This document shows positions 26,035-34,297 of a stretch of 34,499 bases of DNA, one piece after another (position 1 is the stretch's first letter; each line of letters opens with the position of its first letter). The stretch is taken from the NCBI GenBank assembly GCA_902789445.1, contig CADAOB010000018.1, positions 43,047-77,545 of the forward strand. Reading direction: 5' to 3'. The notes beneath the pieces are model-generated. The model was not told the DNA's origin and did not search any database. It worked only from the letters and a program-made list of their open reading frames with translations. The stretch comes from an uncultured Bacteroidia bacterium. GTDB lineage: Bacteria > Bacteroidota > Bacteroidia > Bacteroidales > UBA932. The position numbers and the translations under genes are program-made.

Positions 26035-26107
26035 AGCGGTAGACGGGGCACGATCCCGCGACCTTCGGCTTGGGAAGCCAACGCTCTACCAACTGAGCTA
26101 CTACCGC
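26035..26107 (-). tRNA. tRNA-Gly (anticodon CCC) with an atypical T-loop
   Basis: A 73-base cloverleaf on the minus strand. Acceptor GCGGTAG pairs with CTACCGC; D-stem GCTC/GAGC; anticodon stem TTGGC/GCCGA with loop TTCCCAA, so the anticodon is CCC, reading GGG; discriminator T, as is common for glycine tRNAs. The T-stem GCGGG/CCCGT is normal with one G-T pair, but the loop is ATCGTGC where TTCRANY is expected: T54 and A58 are exchanged for A and T. CCA is not encoded. Confidence 0.92.
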
Positions 26108-26117
26108 GATTGCCGTG

Positions 26118-26148
26118 CAAATATATCAATTTATTTCCAAACTGGAAA
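26118..26148 (-). promoter_or_regulatory. Promoter of tRNA-Gly
   Basis: On the minus strand TATATTTG (26125 down to 26118) is an exact -7 match. TTTC (26148 down to 26145) lies exactly 19 bases upstream. The -7 box ends 10 bases before the tRNA 5' end, leaving a leader of only a few bases. Confidence 0.65.
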
Positions 26149-26167
26149 GAATTAATTGCTATCTTTA
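26134..26167 (+). promoter_or_regulatory. Probable promoter of the galactan operon
   Basis: TATCTTTA (26160-26167) matches the -7 box except for the last base, with TTTC (26134-26137) 22 bases upstream. The ATG of the GH53 gene is 23 bases further on. It interleaves with the divergent tRNA-Gly promoter. Confidence 0.5.
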
Positions 26168-26190
26168 TAGGTTGAAACAAAAACGAGCGA

Positions 26191-27228
26191 ATGAAAAAGT
26201 TTTTTATACTTCTTTTTTCTGCCGCCATCCTGATGGCGGCTGGTTGCGAGAGACCTGAACCCGAACCGGAACCCGAGCCGGAGCCTGTCGTACTCGATTT
26301 TGCCAAGGGAGCCGATGTGAGCTGGCTGACACAGATGGAGCAGGAAGGCTGCAAGTTCTATACGGCCAAGGGTCAGGAGATGGAATGCATGGCCCTGCTC
26401 AAGTCGCTTGGCGTGAACGCCATCCGGCTGCGGGTCTGGGTCGATCCCAAGGACGGCTGGTGCGGTAAGGAAGATGTGGTGGCGAAGGCCCGCCGGGCCA
26501 AGGCCCTTGGCATGAAGGTGATGATTGATTTCCACTACAGCGATTCCTGGGCCGATCCGGGCAAGCAGAACAAACCGGCTGCCTGGAAAGACTTGTCGTT
26601 CCAGGCGCTTGTGCAGGCCGTCGCGGATCATACCACCGATGTGCTGACCGCCCTGCGTGATGCCGGTGTCTCGCCGGCCTGGATCCAGATCGGCAACGAG
26701 ACCACCGGCGGCATGCTCTGGCCGGACGGACAGAACTACAACGATATGGGTTTCAATCGCTATGTCCAGCTCCACAATGCCGGCTACGCGGCGGCCAAGG
26801 AGGTATTTCCCCAGGCCATTGTCCTGATTCACATCGACAAAGGGCAGGACGCACCGCAGCTCGACTGGTTTTTCAAGAGTTGCGCCCAGCATGGGGCCAA
26901 ATATGACATGATCGGATTGTCGCTCTACCCCGAAGAAAGTACCTGGCGCACCTTCACGCAACAGCTGATCGCGAACGTCAACGGGCTGTACCAGAAGTAC
27001 GAAAAGGAGTGCATGATCTGCGAGGTCGGCATGAACTGGACCGAGGGGGCCGCCTGCAATACCTTCCTGACCGGGCTGATCGCCTCGGCCAAGAGCGAGA
27101 TGAACGGCCACTGCCACGGGGTGTTCTATTGGGAGCCGGAAGGCTATCATGCCTGGAGCGGTTATTCGAAGTCGGCCTTCGACAACAGCGGACGTCCGAC
27201 CTCGGCGCTGTATGCGTTCTCGAATTAA
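26191..27228 (+). CDS. Arabinogalactan endo-beta-1,4-galactanase lipoprotein (GH53)
   Basis: A 345-residue GH53 enzyme that cuts beta-1,4-galactan side chains of pectin (type I arabinogalactan). SPII signal with lipobox MAAGC (Cys19), then a PEPEPEPEPEP tether that would hold the enzyme off the membrane. Clan GH-A TIM barrel hallmarks: KGADVSWL, NAIRLRVWVDP, MIDFHYSDSWADPGKQ, the acid/base in WIQIGNE (Glu170), and the nucleophile in CEVG (Glu278); the final barrel strand GVFYWEPEGY is typical. Length is normal for a single-domain GH53. It leads an operon with a GH2 galactosidase, galK and galM, which supports galactan as substrate. Confidence 0.94.
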   Translation: MKKFFILLFSAAILMAAGCERPEPEPEPEPEPVVLDFAKGADVSWLTQMEQEGCKFYTAKGQEMECMALLKSLGVNAIRLRVWVDPKDGWCGKEDVVAKARRAKALGMKVMIDFHYSDSWADPGKQNKPAAWKDLSFQALVQAVADHTTDVLTALRDAGVSPAWIQIGNETTGGMLWPDGQNYNDMGFNRYVQLHNAGYAAAKEVFPQAIVLIHIDKGQDAPQLDWFFKSCAQHGAKYDMIGLSLYPEESTWRTFTQQLIANVNGLYQKYEKECMICEVGMNWTEGAACNTFLTGLIASAKSEMNGHCHGVFYWEPEGYHAWSGYSKSAFDNSGRPTSALYAFSN

Positions 27229-27238
27229 TGCCGCAGCC

Positions 27239-29662
27239 ATGAAGCGACACGTTGTTTTATTTCTGATAATCCTGCTGGCCGCCGCATGCCATCCCAATGC
27301 GAAAGACGCTTCACGCCGGCAGGAGACGCTGCTGACGCAGTGGGAATTCAGCCGCGACAGCCTTGTCTGGCAGGCGGTTACCGTGCCACACGACTGGGCC
27401 ATTGAAGGCCCGTTTGACCGGGCCAATGACCTGCAGGCCGTGCAGGTTACGCAGAATTTCGAGACGGCCGTCACGGAGCACACCGGCCGCACCGGCGGGC
27501 TTCCGTATGTGGGGAAGGGCTGGTACCGCACACATTTCGATGTGGCGGACTACTACGCGGGCCGCGATGCCGTCACCCTGCTGTTCGACGGTGCGATGAG
27601 CCAGGCACGGGTCCGCGTGAACGGGCATCCGGTCATCGAATGGCCTTACGGCTACAATGCTTTCCATGCCGACGTGACGGCGTATCTGACGCCGGACGGA
27701 AAAGGCAATCTCCTGGAAGTCAGCCTGGAGAACCTTCCGCATTCCTCGCGCTGGTATCCGGGCGCCGGCCTCTATCGCAATGTCCACCTGATCCGGACCC
27801 ATGCGGTGCATATCCCGGTCTGGGGGACCCGTGTCACCACGCCGGAGGTCTCTGAGAAAGAAGCCACCGTCCTGCTGGAAATTGAGGTCACAGATCCGGA
27901 TCCGGGCGTGCGCGTGCGTACCCGGATTCTCGGCCCGCAGGGCGATGTCAAGGCGCTGTCCGATACGCCCGCCGCTGCGAAGCTGCAGCAGCAGTTCCGG
28001 ATCATGGAACCGCAGCGCTGGTCGCCCGAGACGCCGGACCTGTATCGCGCCGTAACGCAGGTTTATGATGCGGAAGGCGCTGTGCTCGACGAATATACGA
28101 CCCGTTTCGGCATCCGGACCCTGGAACTTGTGCCGGACAAGGGATTTTACCTGAATGGGCAAGTGCGCAAGATTCAGGGGGTGTGCAATCACCACGACCT
28201 GGGCCCGCTCGGCGCGGCGGTCAACCGCGCGGCCCTGCGGCACCAGCTCGCCCTGCTGAAGGACATGGGCTGCGACGCCATCCGCACTTCGCACAATATG
28301 CCGGCCCCCGAACTGGTGGAGCTCTGCGATGAGATGGGTTTCATGATGATGGTCGAGGCTTTCGACGAATGGGACATCGCCAAATGCGAGAACGGCTATC
28401 ATCTCTTTTTTGACGAGTGGGCGGAGAAAGATATGGTGAATATGATCCGCCATTTCCGCAATAACCCGTCGGTGATCATGTGGGGCATCGGAAATGAAGT
28501 GCCCACGCAGTGCGCCGACGAGGGCTACAAGGTGGCGGCTTTCCTGCAGGATATCTGCCACCGGGAGGACCCGACGCGGCTTGTGACGGCCGGCATGGAC
28601 CAGGCCGACTGCGTGGTCCGCAACGGTTTCGCGCAGCTGCTCGACGTGGTGGGCTTCAACTACCGGACCCATAAGTATGAAAGTGCCTACGAAATCCTGC
28701 CGCAGAAGATCCTGCTGGGTTCCGAGACGGCTTCGACCGTGAGCTCGCGCGGCGTCTATAAGCTGCCGGCCGAACTTCACGCCGGTGCGCTGTACGACGA
28801 CAATCAGTGTTCGTCCTATGACCTGGAATACTGCTGGTGGTCCAATGTCCCCGACATCGATTTCGCGATGCAGGAAGACCATCCCTGGACCATCGGCCAG
28901 TTTGTCTGGACCGGTTTCGACTATCTGGGCGAGCCTACGCCCTATGACGTGGATGCGTGGCCGAGTCACAGTTCGTATTTCGGCATCTTTGACCTGGCCT
29001 CGTTGCCCAAGGACCGTTTCTGGCTCTACCGCTCGCAGTGGAACAAGACGCAGCCGACGCTGCACCTGCTGCCGCATTGGAACTGGGAAGGCCGGGAAGG
29101 GGAGAAGGTCCCCGTCTTCTGTTATTCGAGTTTCCCGGCCGTGGAACTGTTCGTCAACGGCATCTCGCAGGGCGTCCGGAAATTTGACGCTTCCCAGCCG
29201 CTTTCGCGTTACCGGCTTGTCTGGCAGGACGTCGTGTATCAGCCGGGCGAAATCGAGGCCGTGGCTTACGACGCCACCGGCGCCGAGCAGCTCCGCACGT
29301 CCGTTCGGACGGCGGGCGCCCCGGCGCGCATCCGGCTCGAAGCCGACCGGCCCGAGCTCGATGCCGACGGCGTCGATCTGGCCTACGTGACGGTCCGGAT
29401 CGAGGACGAGGACGGCAATCTGTGCCCGCTTGCCGCCAATGCGGTCTCTTTCGAGGTCGCCGGCGCCGGGCAACTGCGTGCCACAGCCAATGGTGATGCC
29501 ACTTGTCTGGTGCCTTTCCAGTCGTCGCAGATGCCGGCCTTCAGCGGGCAGCTCACCGCCATTGTGCAGGCATCCGACAAGCCCGGAACCATCCGCGTGA
29601 CGGCTTCGGCCGAAGGCCTGCAGTCCGGCACGCTCAGCCTGAAAACTATAAAAGTGAAATAA
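27239..29662 (+). CDS. Beta-galactosidase-type GH2 lipoprotein
   Basis: An 807-residue GH2 enzyme starting at ATG 27239 (an in-frame extension into the GH53 gene is rejected). Lipobox LLAAAC (Cys17). Domain order: jelly-roll sugar-binding domain (about 25-185, VPHDWAIEGPFD, YVGKGWYRTHFDV), Ig-like linker (190-290), TIM barrel (295-590) with acid/base in GIGNEVP (Glu420) and nucleophile in GSETAST (Glu496), then a DUF4982-like domain with VELFVNGISQGVRKF and a C-terminal Ig-like domain (ADGVDLAYVTVRIEDEDGN). GH2 enzymes of this layout release terminal beta-galactose, consistent with the galactan operon; other beta-glycosides remain possible. It lies 10 bases after the GH53 stop. Confidence 0.93.
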   Translation: MKRHVVLFLIILLAAACHPNAKDASRRQETLLTQWEFSRDSLVWQAVTVPHDWAIEGPFDRANDLQAVQVTQNFETAVTEHTGRTGGLPYVGKGWYRTHFDVADYYAGRDAVTLLFDGAMSQARVRVNGHPVIEWPYGYNAFHADVTAYLTPDGKGNLLEVSLENLPHSSRWYPGAGLYRNVHLIRTHAVHIPVWGTRVTTPEVSEKEATVLLEIEVTDPDPGVRVRTRILGPQGDVKALSDTPAAAKLQQQFRIMEPQRWSPETPDLYRAVTQVYDAEGAVLDEYTTRFGIRTLELVPDKGFYLNGQVRKIQGVCNHHDLGPLGAAVNRAALRHQLALLKDMGCDAIRTSHNMPAPELVELCDEMGFMMMVEAFDEWDIAKCENGYHLFFDEWAEKDMVNMIRHFRNNPSVIMWGIGNEVPTQCADEGYKVAAFLQDICHREDPTRLVTAGMDQADCVVRNGFAQLLDVVGFNYRTHKYESAYEILPQKILLGSETASTVSSRGVYKLPAELHAGALYDDNQCSSYDLEYCWWSNVPDIDFAMQEDHPWTIGQFVWTGFDYLGEPTPYDVDAWPSHSSYFGIFDLASLPKDRFWLYRSQWNKTQPTLHLLPHWNWEGREGEKVPVFCYSSFPAVELFVNGISQGVRKFDASQPLSRYRLVWQDVVYQPGEIEAVAYDATGAEQLRTSVRTAGAPARIRLEADRPELDADGVDLAYVTVRIEDEDGNLCPLAANAVSFEVAGAGQLRATANGDATCLVPFQSSQMPAFSGQLTAIVQASDKPGTIRVTASAEGLQSGTLSLKTIKVK

Positions 29663-29683
29663 TAAACAAATAATTGATTCAAA

Positions 29684-30838
29684 ATGATTGACAACAAGAT
29701 TCTTCTCGAAAGCTATCAGCTTCATTTCGGCGCCGGCGAGCCGCGCCTGTTCACGGCGCCGGGCCGCATCAATATCATCGGCGAGCATACCGACTACAAT
29801 GGCGGGTTCGTGCTTCCCGGTGCTGTGGATAAAGCCATCACCATGGCCATCCTGCCCAATGGAACCGATTTTGTCAACCTGATCTCTGTCGATCACGACG
29901 ATGCGGCGCTCTTCTTCCGCATCGGCGGTCCGCAGCCGAAGGAGCAGTGGGCTTCCTATTTCTATGGCGTGATCGAAGAAATGCGCAAGCGTGGCGCCAC
30001 GGTCGGCGGTTTCAACGCCGTTTTCGGCGGCGACGTGCCCCTGGGTGCGGGCATGTCTTCTTCCGCGGCCCTCGAGTCGTGTGTCGGAACGGCGCTCAAT
30101 GCCATCTTCAACCTGAAGTTCACGCGGGAAGAACTCGCCAAGATCGGCCAGATGACCGAGCACAACTACATCGGCGTGCGCTGCGGCATCATGGACCAGT
30201 TCGCTTCCATCTTCGGGCAGAAAGGCCACGTCGTGCGCCTCGACTGCCGCAGCCTGGAGTACCAGCTGGTTCCCTTCAATCCCAAGGGTATTGAAATCGT
30301 GCTCATCGACACGATGGTCAAGCACCTGCTCGCCTCGTCGGAATACAATGTGCGCCGCGCGCAGTGTGAGGAAGGTGTCGCCGTCATCAAGAAATATCTC
30401 CCCCATGTGGAACTCCTGCGGGATGTCACGATGGAGGAACTGGAGGCGCACCGCTCCGAGATCGATCCGGTCTCTTTCCGTCGCTGTGCCTTCGTCATCA
30501 GCGAGAACCAGCGTCTGATGGATGCCTGCGCTGCGATGGAGAAAGGCGATTTCGTCGAAGTGGGCCGGCTGATTTATGCCACGCACGAGGGCCTGAGCCG
30601 CGACTACGGCGTGAGCTGCCCCGAACTCGATTTCATCGTCAACATCGCCCATGACCACCCGAGCGTGCTGGGCGCCCGCATGATGGGCGGCGGCTTCGGC
30701 GGCTGCGTGATCGCGCTGGTCCGGAAAGAAGGCGTGGCCGACTACATCGCCGACGTGAAGAAGCGTTACCAGGTGGAATTCGACAAGGATCCGCGGGTCA
30801 TCGAAGTGGAAATCTCCGACGGAGCCAGAGAACTGTAG
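29684..30838 (+). CDS. galK: Galactokinase
   Basis: A 384-residue cytoplasmic GHMP kinase that phosphorylates alpha-D-galactose with ATP to galactose 1-phosphate (Leloir pathway). Signatures: the galactokinase motif PGRINIIGEHTDYNGG (residues 26-41), the ATP loop PLGAGMSSSAALES, CGIMDQF with the catalytic Asp, and GARMMGGGFGGCVIAL near the C-terminus. Length is standard. It follows the beta-galactosidase gene after a 21-base AT-rich gap and precedes galM by three bases. No galT or galE is in the window. Confidence 0.97.
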   Translation: MIDNKILLESYQLHFGAGEPRLFTAPGRINIIGEHTDYNGGFVLPGAVDKAITMAILPNGTDFVNLISVDHDDAALFFRIGGPQPKEQWASYFYGVIEEMRKRGATVGGFNAVFGGDVPLGAGMSSSAALESCVGTALNAIFNLKFTREELAKIGQMTEHNYIGVRCGIMDQFASIFGQKGHVVRLDCRSLEYQLVPFNPKGIEIVLIDTMVKHLLASSEYNVRRAQCEEGVAVIKKYLPHVELLRDVTMEELEAHRSEIDPVSFRRCAFVISENQRLMDACAAMEKGDFVEVGRLIYATHEGLSRDYGVSCPELDFIVNIAHDHPSVLGARMMGGGFGGCVIALVRKEGVADYIADVKKRYQVEFDKDPRVIEVEISDGAREL

Positions 30839-30841
30839 GCC

Positions 30842-31861
30842 ATGATCGATCCGGAAGCAATCAGGCTGTTCAGCATCGTCAATGCGGACGGCTCGGAGGT
30901 CGTTCTCTCCAACCTGGGTGCCGGCATCGTCTCGATTGTCGTGCCTGACCGCAGCGGCAAATTGTCGGATGTCGTACTGGGATATCGCGATCCCGCCGAT
31001 TATGAGGCCGACGGGCCTTGCATGGGCAAGGTGCCGGGCCGCTATGCCAACCGCATCGCGGCCGGCCGCTTCGCCGTCGGCGGCCGTTCATACGAACTGG
31101 CCATCAACAACGGGCCGAACCACCTGCACGGCGGTCCCGGGGCCCAGTGTTTCGCCAACCGGCTGTGGGAGGCGCAGGAGACGCCTGAGGGCGTCCGCTT
31201 CTCGCTCGACAGCCCCGCCGGTGACGCCGGCTATCCCGGCGCCCTGCACGCCGAAGCCCTGTACACCTGGAGCGACGACCACAAACTGACGCTCCGGCTC
31301 ACGGCTACGGCCGACGCCGAAACCATCGTCAATCTCACGAACCACGCCTATTTCAACCTGAAAGGGGAGGAAGCCGGCGACGTGACCGACCATACGCTCA
31401 AACTCTTCGCCTCCCGCTACCTGCCGACCGACCCGACGCTCATCCCGACCGGCGAACTGGCTCCCGTGGCGGGAACGCCGATGGATTTCACCCTGCCCAA
31501 GCGGATCGGCACGGACCTCAAGGCCGACTTCCCGGCGCTGAATTACGGCAAGGGCTACGACAACTGTTTTGCGGTCGATGACTGGCAGAAAGCTGTCGTG
31601 CGTCCGGTGGCGGAACTCACCGAGGCGACCTCCGGCCGCCGCCTGCTGGTCTCGACCGATGCCCCCGGCGTCCAGGTCTATACCGGAAACTGGCTCGCCG
31701 GCTGCCCGGTCTCCAAGAGCGGACGGGCTTATCAGGATTACGACGGCGTCGCGCTCGAATGTCAGTATTTCCCCGACTCGCCCAACCGGCCGGCCTTCCC
31801 CTTCGAGACGCTGCGCTCGGGCGAAATGTACGAGAATACCATTATCTTTGCATTCGAATAG
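30842..31861 (+). CDS. galM: Aldose 1-epimerase (galactose mutarotase)
   Basis: A 339-residue cytoplasmic enzyme that interconverts beta- and alpha-D-galactose, providing the alpha form galactokinase needs. It shows the family motifs GKVPGRYANRIA, NNGPNHLHGG, NLTNHAYFNL with the catalytic His, and ALECQYFPDSPN with the catalytic base Glu. No signal peptide. Start ATG lies three bases after the galK stop, so coupling is likely; release of beta-galactose from galactan by the two upstream hydrolases explains why the gene is here. Confidence 0.96.
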   Translation: MIDPEAIRLFSIVNADGSEVVLSNLGAGIVSIVVPDRSGKLSDVVLGYRDPADYEADGPCMGKVPGRYANRIAAGRFAVGGRSYELAINNGPNHLHGGPGAQCFANRLWEAQETPEGVRFSLDSPAGDAGYPGALHAEALYTWSDDHKLTLRLTATADAETIVNLTNHAYFNLKGEEAGDVTDHTLKLFASRYLPTDPTLIPTGELAPVAGTPMDFTLPKRIGTDLKADFPALNYGKGYDNCFAVDDWQKAVVRPVAELTEATSGRRLLVSTDAPGVQVYTGNWLAGCPVSKSGRAYQDYDGVALECQYFPDSPNRPAFPFETLRSGEMYENTIIFAFE

Positions 31862-31870
31862 AATGCAGGA

Positions 31871-33103
31871 ATGAGTGCAAGCCGCTTCATAGCGTCGAAA
31901 CTGTCGGATGGCGACGGCCGGCTGAGCCACACGAGCAATACCATCGCGTGGATCTCGGTCTGCCTGAGCGTCGCCATCATGATTATCGCCATTGCCGTGG
32001 TCGCGGGTTTCAAGGCTGAAATCCGCGGCCGGGCAACAGGCTTCATGGGCTCGGTGATGCTCATACAGCCCGGTCAGGCTCCACTCAACGAACAATATCC
32101 CTTTTCTGAAAAGCTGTCCTATCGGGAACGGCTTGCCGCCGAGCCCGGCGTCACCGGGGTCTCCGGCGTCGCCTGGCGCTCCGGCCTGATCAAGACCGAC
32201 GAGAATATCGACGGCCTTTATTTCAAGGGCGTCGATTCCCTCTACGATTTTTCCTTCTTCGACGATTGTCTGGTGGCCGGCGAACTGCCCGACTATCACG
32301 GCCGTATCTCCAGCGACATCCTGCTCTCCCGCACGACCGCTTCGAAACTGGGCTTCGAAGTGGGCGACGACGTGGTTGTCTATTTCATCGGGGAGGAGGT
32401 CAAGGTCCGCAAATTCCGGCTCTCGGGTCTTTATGATGCCGGACTGGAGGAGATTGATACGAGAATGGCCGTGGCCGACCGGCGCCACATCCAGCGCCTG
32501 AACGGCTGGGCGGCCGATGAAGTTTCCTCCATCGAGATCCGGATCGATCCGGATGCCTCGGTCGAGGCGATGAACGAACGGGTGGAGGAACTCATCTACA
32601 CCTCGATGCAGGAAAGCGATAAGGCGCTCTTTGTCACGAATGTCAAGAAACTTTACGGCCATCTCTTCGACTGGCTGTCGCTGCTCGACCTCAATGTCCT
32701 GATGATCCTGCTGCTGATGGTCGTCGTGGCCGGATTCAACATGATCTCGGCCATCCTGATCATCCTTTTCGAGAAGATCTCGACCATCGGCCTGCTCAAG
32801 GCCCTGGGCATGACCTCGCGCGAGGTGACGAAGGTCTTCCTGCTGCGGGCCGGCAGGCTGGTCGGCAAGGGAATGCTGTGGGGGAATGTCCTGGGCATCG
32901 GCCTTTGCCTGATCCAGTACTGGACGCATATTATCCGTCTGGATCCGGCCAACTATTTCGTCGATGCCGTCCCCATCCGGCTATCGCTCGGCAGCATCCT
33001 GCTGCTGGACCTTGTGGCGGGTCTGCTGATCATGGCTCTCATCTCGCTCTCGGCCCGCTTCATCGCCCGCGTCTCTCCCGACCGCACGATGCGCGTCGAA
33101 TAG
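31871..33103 (+). CDS. LolC/LolE-type ABC transporter permease (FtsX/MacB family)
   Basis: A 410-residue inner-membrane permease with the four-helix FtsX layout: helix 1 at about 24-46, a periplasmic domain of about 220 residues, then helices near 272-298, 334-352 and 376-397. The segment EKISTIGLLKALGMTSREV is the conserved coupling region of LolC/E-type permeases, which extract lipoproteins from the inner membrane for delivery to the outer membrane. No ATPase gene is adjacent, so the ATPase must be encoded elsewhere. It starts nine bases after galM and may be read from the galactan operon, or from an unseen internal promoter. Confidence 0.88.
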   Translation: MSASRFIASKLSDGDGRLSHTSNTIAWISVCLSVAIMIIAIAVVAGFKAEIRGRATGFMGSVMLIQPGQAPLNEQYPFSEKLSYRERLAAEPGVTGVSGVAWRSGLIKTDENIDGLYFKGVDSLYDFSFFDDCLVAGELPDYHGRISSDILLSRTTASKLGFEVGDDVVVYFIGEEVKVRKFRLSGLYDAGLEEIDTRMAVADRRHIQRLNGWAADEVSSIEIRIDPDASVEAMNERVEELIYTSMQESDKALFVTNVKKLYGHLFDWLSLLDLNVLMILLLMVVVAGFNMISAILIILFEKISTIGLLKALGMTSREVTKVFLLRAGRLVGKGMLWGNVLGIGLCLIQYWTHIIRLDPANYFVDAVPIRLSLGSILLLDLVAGLLIMALISLSARFIARVSPDRTMRVE

Positions 33104-33111
33104 CGCCGGAT

Positions 33112-33245
33112 TATTCCGCAAAGGGTATATACTTTTCAGACCGTCTCGCGTTGCTCGACCCCTCCCAAAATCGGAGATTTTGGGCCCCTCCCTCTAATAG
33201 CCGAGGGTGGCTAAGGTCTTCAAAGTATATACCCTTTGCGGAATA
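33112..33245. repeat. 134-bp MITE-like palindromic element with perfect 24-bp terminal inverted repeats
   Basis: The left arm 33112-33135 (starts tattccgcaaagggtatat) is exactly complementary to the right arm 33222-33245. The 86-base core has its own perfect 9-bp hairpin, cccaaaatc-gga-gattttggg, near 33163-33183 and a second weaker ccctc/gaggg pairing. There is no transposase frame. It fills nearly the whole gap between two convergent genes, where it could also act as a two-way transcription stop. Mobility is inference. Confidence 0.75.
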
Positions 33246-33259
33246 TCCAGAGCCGGCAA

Positions 33260-34282
33260 TTACTCGATCACCTGTTGATAGAGACGGTAGGTCTCGAGGA
33301 TGGCTTCGATGTAAGCGGGGGTGACGGTGCTGTAGCGGCTGTAGGCGACGGCGACGTCGTCCCATTCGTCGGGGTTGAGCCCCATTTCGGCGGCCTCGGC
33401 GCGCCGGCGGGAGAGCGCCCCGCCGCCGGAGTTGTACGATGCCAGCGCAAATTTGATGACATTGGCCGAATCCAGCCCCTCCTCCCGGAAATCCTGCAGC
33501 AGGTCGTCGAAGAGCATCGTGCCCACGCGGATGTTCGTCTCCGGATCGTACAGATTGTCGGTCGGAATGCCGTAGAGGTCGGCCGTCACGTCGCGCACTT
33601 GCATCAGGCCCTTGGCATTGCGGCTCGAACGCGCATCGATGTTGTACTGCGACTCGTGGTAGATGATGGCCGACAGCAGCCGCCAGTCCATGCCGATGCG
33701 CGATGCGTGATGGCGCACGAGGTCATCGTAGGGCGAGAGTGCGTCCACGCGCCCCTTTTCCAGCATCGATACCAGGTAGTTCGTATTGTACGAACGGAAA
33801 TAGCGCCGGGACATCTGCCGGTAAAACGCCTCGTTCTGGAAAGGACCGTACCAGAAATTGACGGCATTGAGCAGGGCCGGCCGCTTCTTTGAGACGGCCC
33901 AGACGATATCGCCCTTGACCGGCATCGAAAAGAGCAGGGAATCCCGCAGGCTGGCGGGAATCGAATCCGCCGTATTGAAGACCACGATCGAAAGGCTGTC
34001 GCAGGAAAGCAGCCGCCAGCATTCCTCCGCCGGCCGGGGCGGCAGGATCCGCATATAACTTCCCTTGTCTTCCCCGAAGGCGCCCAGCAGTTCGTAATTG
34101 AAGCCGACGTTGCGCCGCATGGCGTCGCTCCGGTCGATGGCGATGGCGCATCGGATCGTATCGGCGTCATAGCGCCAGCTTTCGGTGGCCGGCGTGCCCC
34201 GGTGCTGCCTGTGCAGCACCATGCCGTGGATGCCCATGAGCACAAACAGACAGACAATAATCCTCAGGACACGCAGACCCAT
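33260..34282 (-). CDS. MltF-like membrane-bound lytic murein transglycosylase
   Basis: A 340-residue protein with an N-terminal membrane segment (residues 4-22; no lipobox, so a signal anchor or cleaved peptide). Residues about 40-185 resemble the solute-binding-like regulatory domain of MltF (CAIAIDRSDAMRRNVGFNYEL). Residues about 190-335 form an SLT goose-lysozyme-type domain: SAIIYHESQYNIDARSS with catalytic Glu210, NAKGLMQV, and FALASYNSGGGAL. Such enzymes cut glycan strands of peptidoglycan to 1,6-anhydromuropeptides. ATG at 34280-34282; a porin-like gene ends 15 bases upstream on the same strand, so the two are probably co-transcribed. Confidence 0.93.
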   Translation of the reverse strand: MGLRVLRIIVCLFVLMGIHGMVLHRQHRGTPATESWRYDADTIRCAIAIDRSDAMRRNVGFNYELLGAFGEDKGSYMRILPPRPAEECWRLLSCDSLSIVVFNTADSIPASLRDSLLFSMPVKGDIVWAVSKKRPALLNAVNFWYGPFQNEAFYRQMSRRYFRSYNTNYLVSMLEKGRVDALSPYDDLVRHHASRIGMDWRLLSAIIYHESQYNIDARSSRNAKGLMQVRDVTADLYGIPTDNLYDPETNIRVGTMLFDDLLQDFREEGLDSANVIKFALASYNSGGGALSRRRAEAAEMGLNPDEWDDVAVAYSRYSTVTPAYIEAILETYRLYQQVIE

Positions 34283-34297
34283 AGCCTGAACAGGGAA

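Noticed and set aside
25087-26354. Minus-strand frames through tRNA genes and the repeat stretch
   Set aside because: They cross both tRNAs and low-complexity repeats and encode arginine/serine-rich repeats that reflect the 17-bp unit.
27311-30658. An 1115-codon open frame on the minus strand
   Set aside because: It lies antisense to the beta-galactosidase and galK genes, with shadow-type composition and no motifs.
33111-33365. An 84-codon minus-strand frame across the palindromic element
   Set aside because: It is made of the inverted-repeat arms and overlaps the 3' end of the lytic transglycosylase gene; no start context or similarity.
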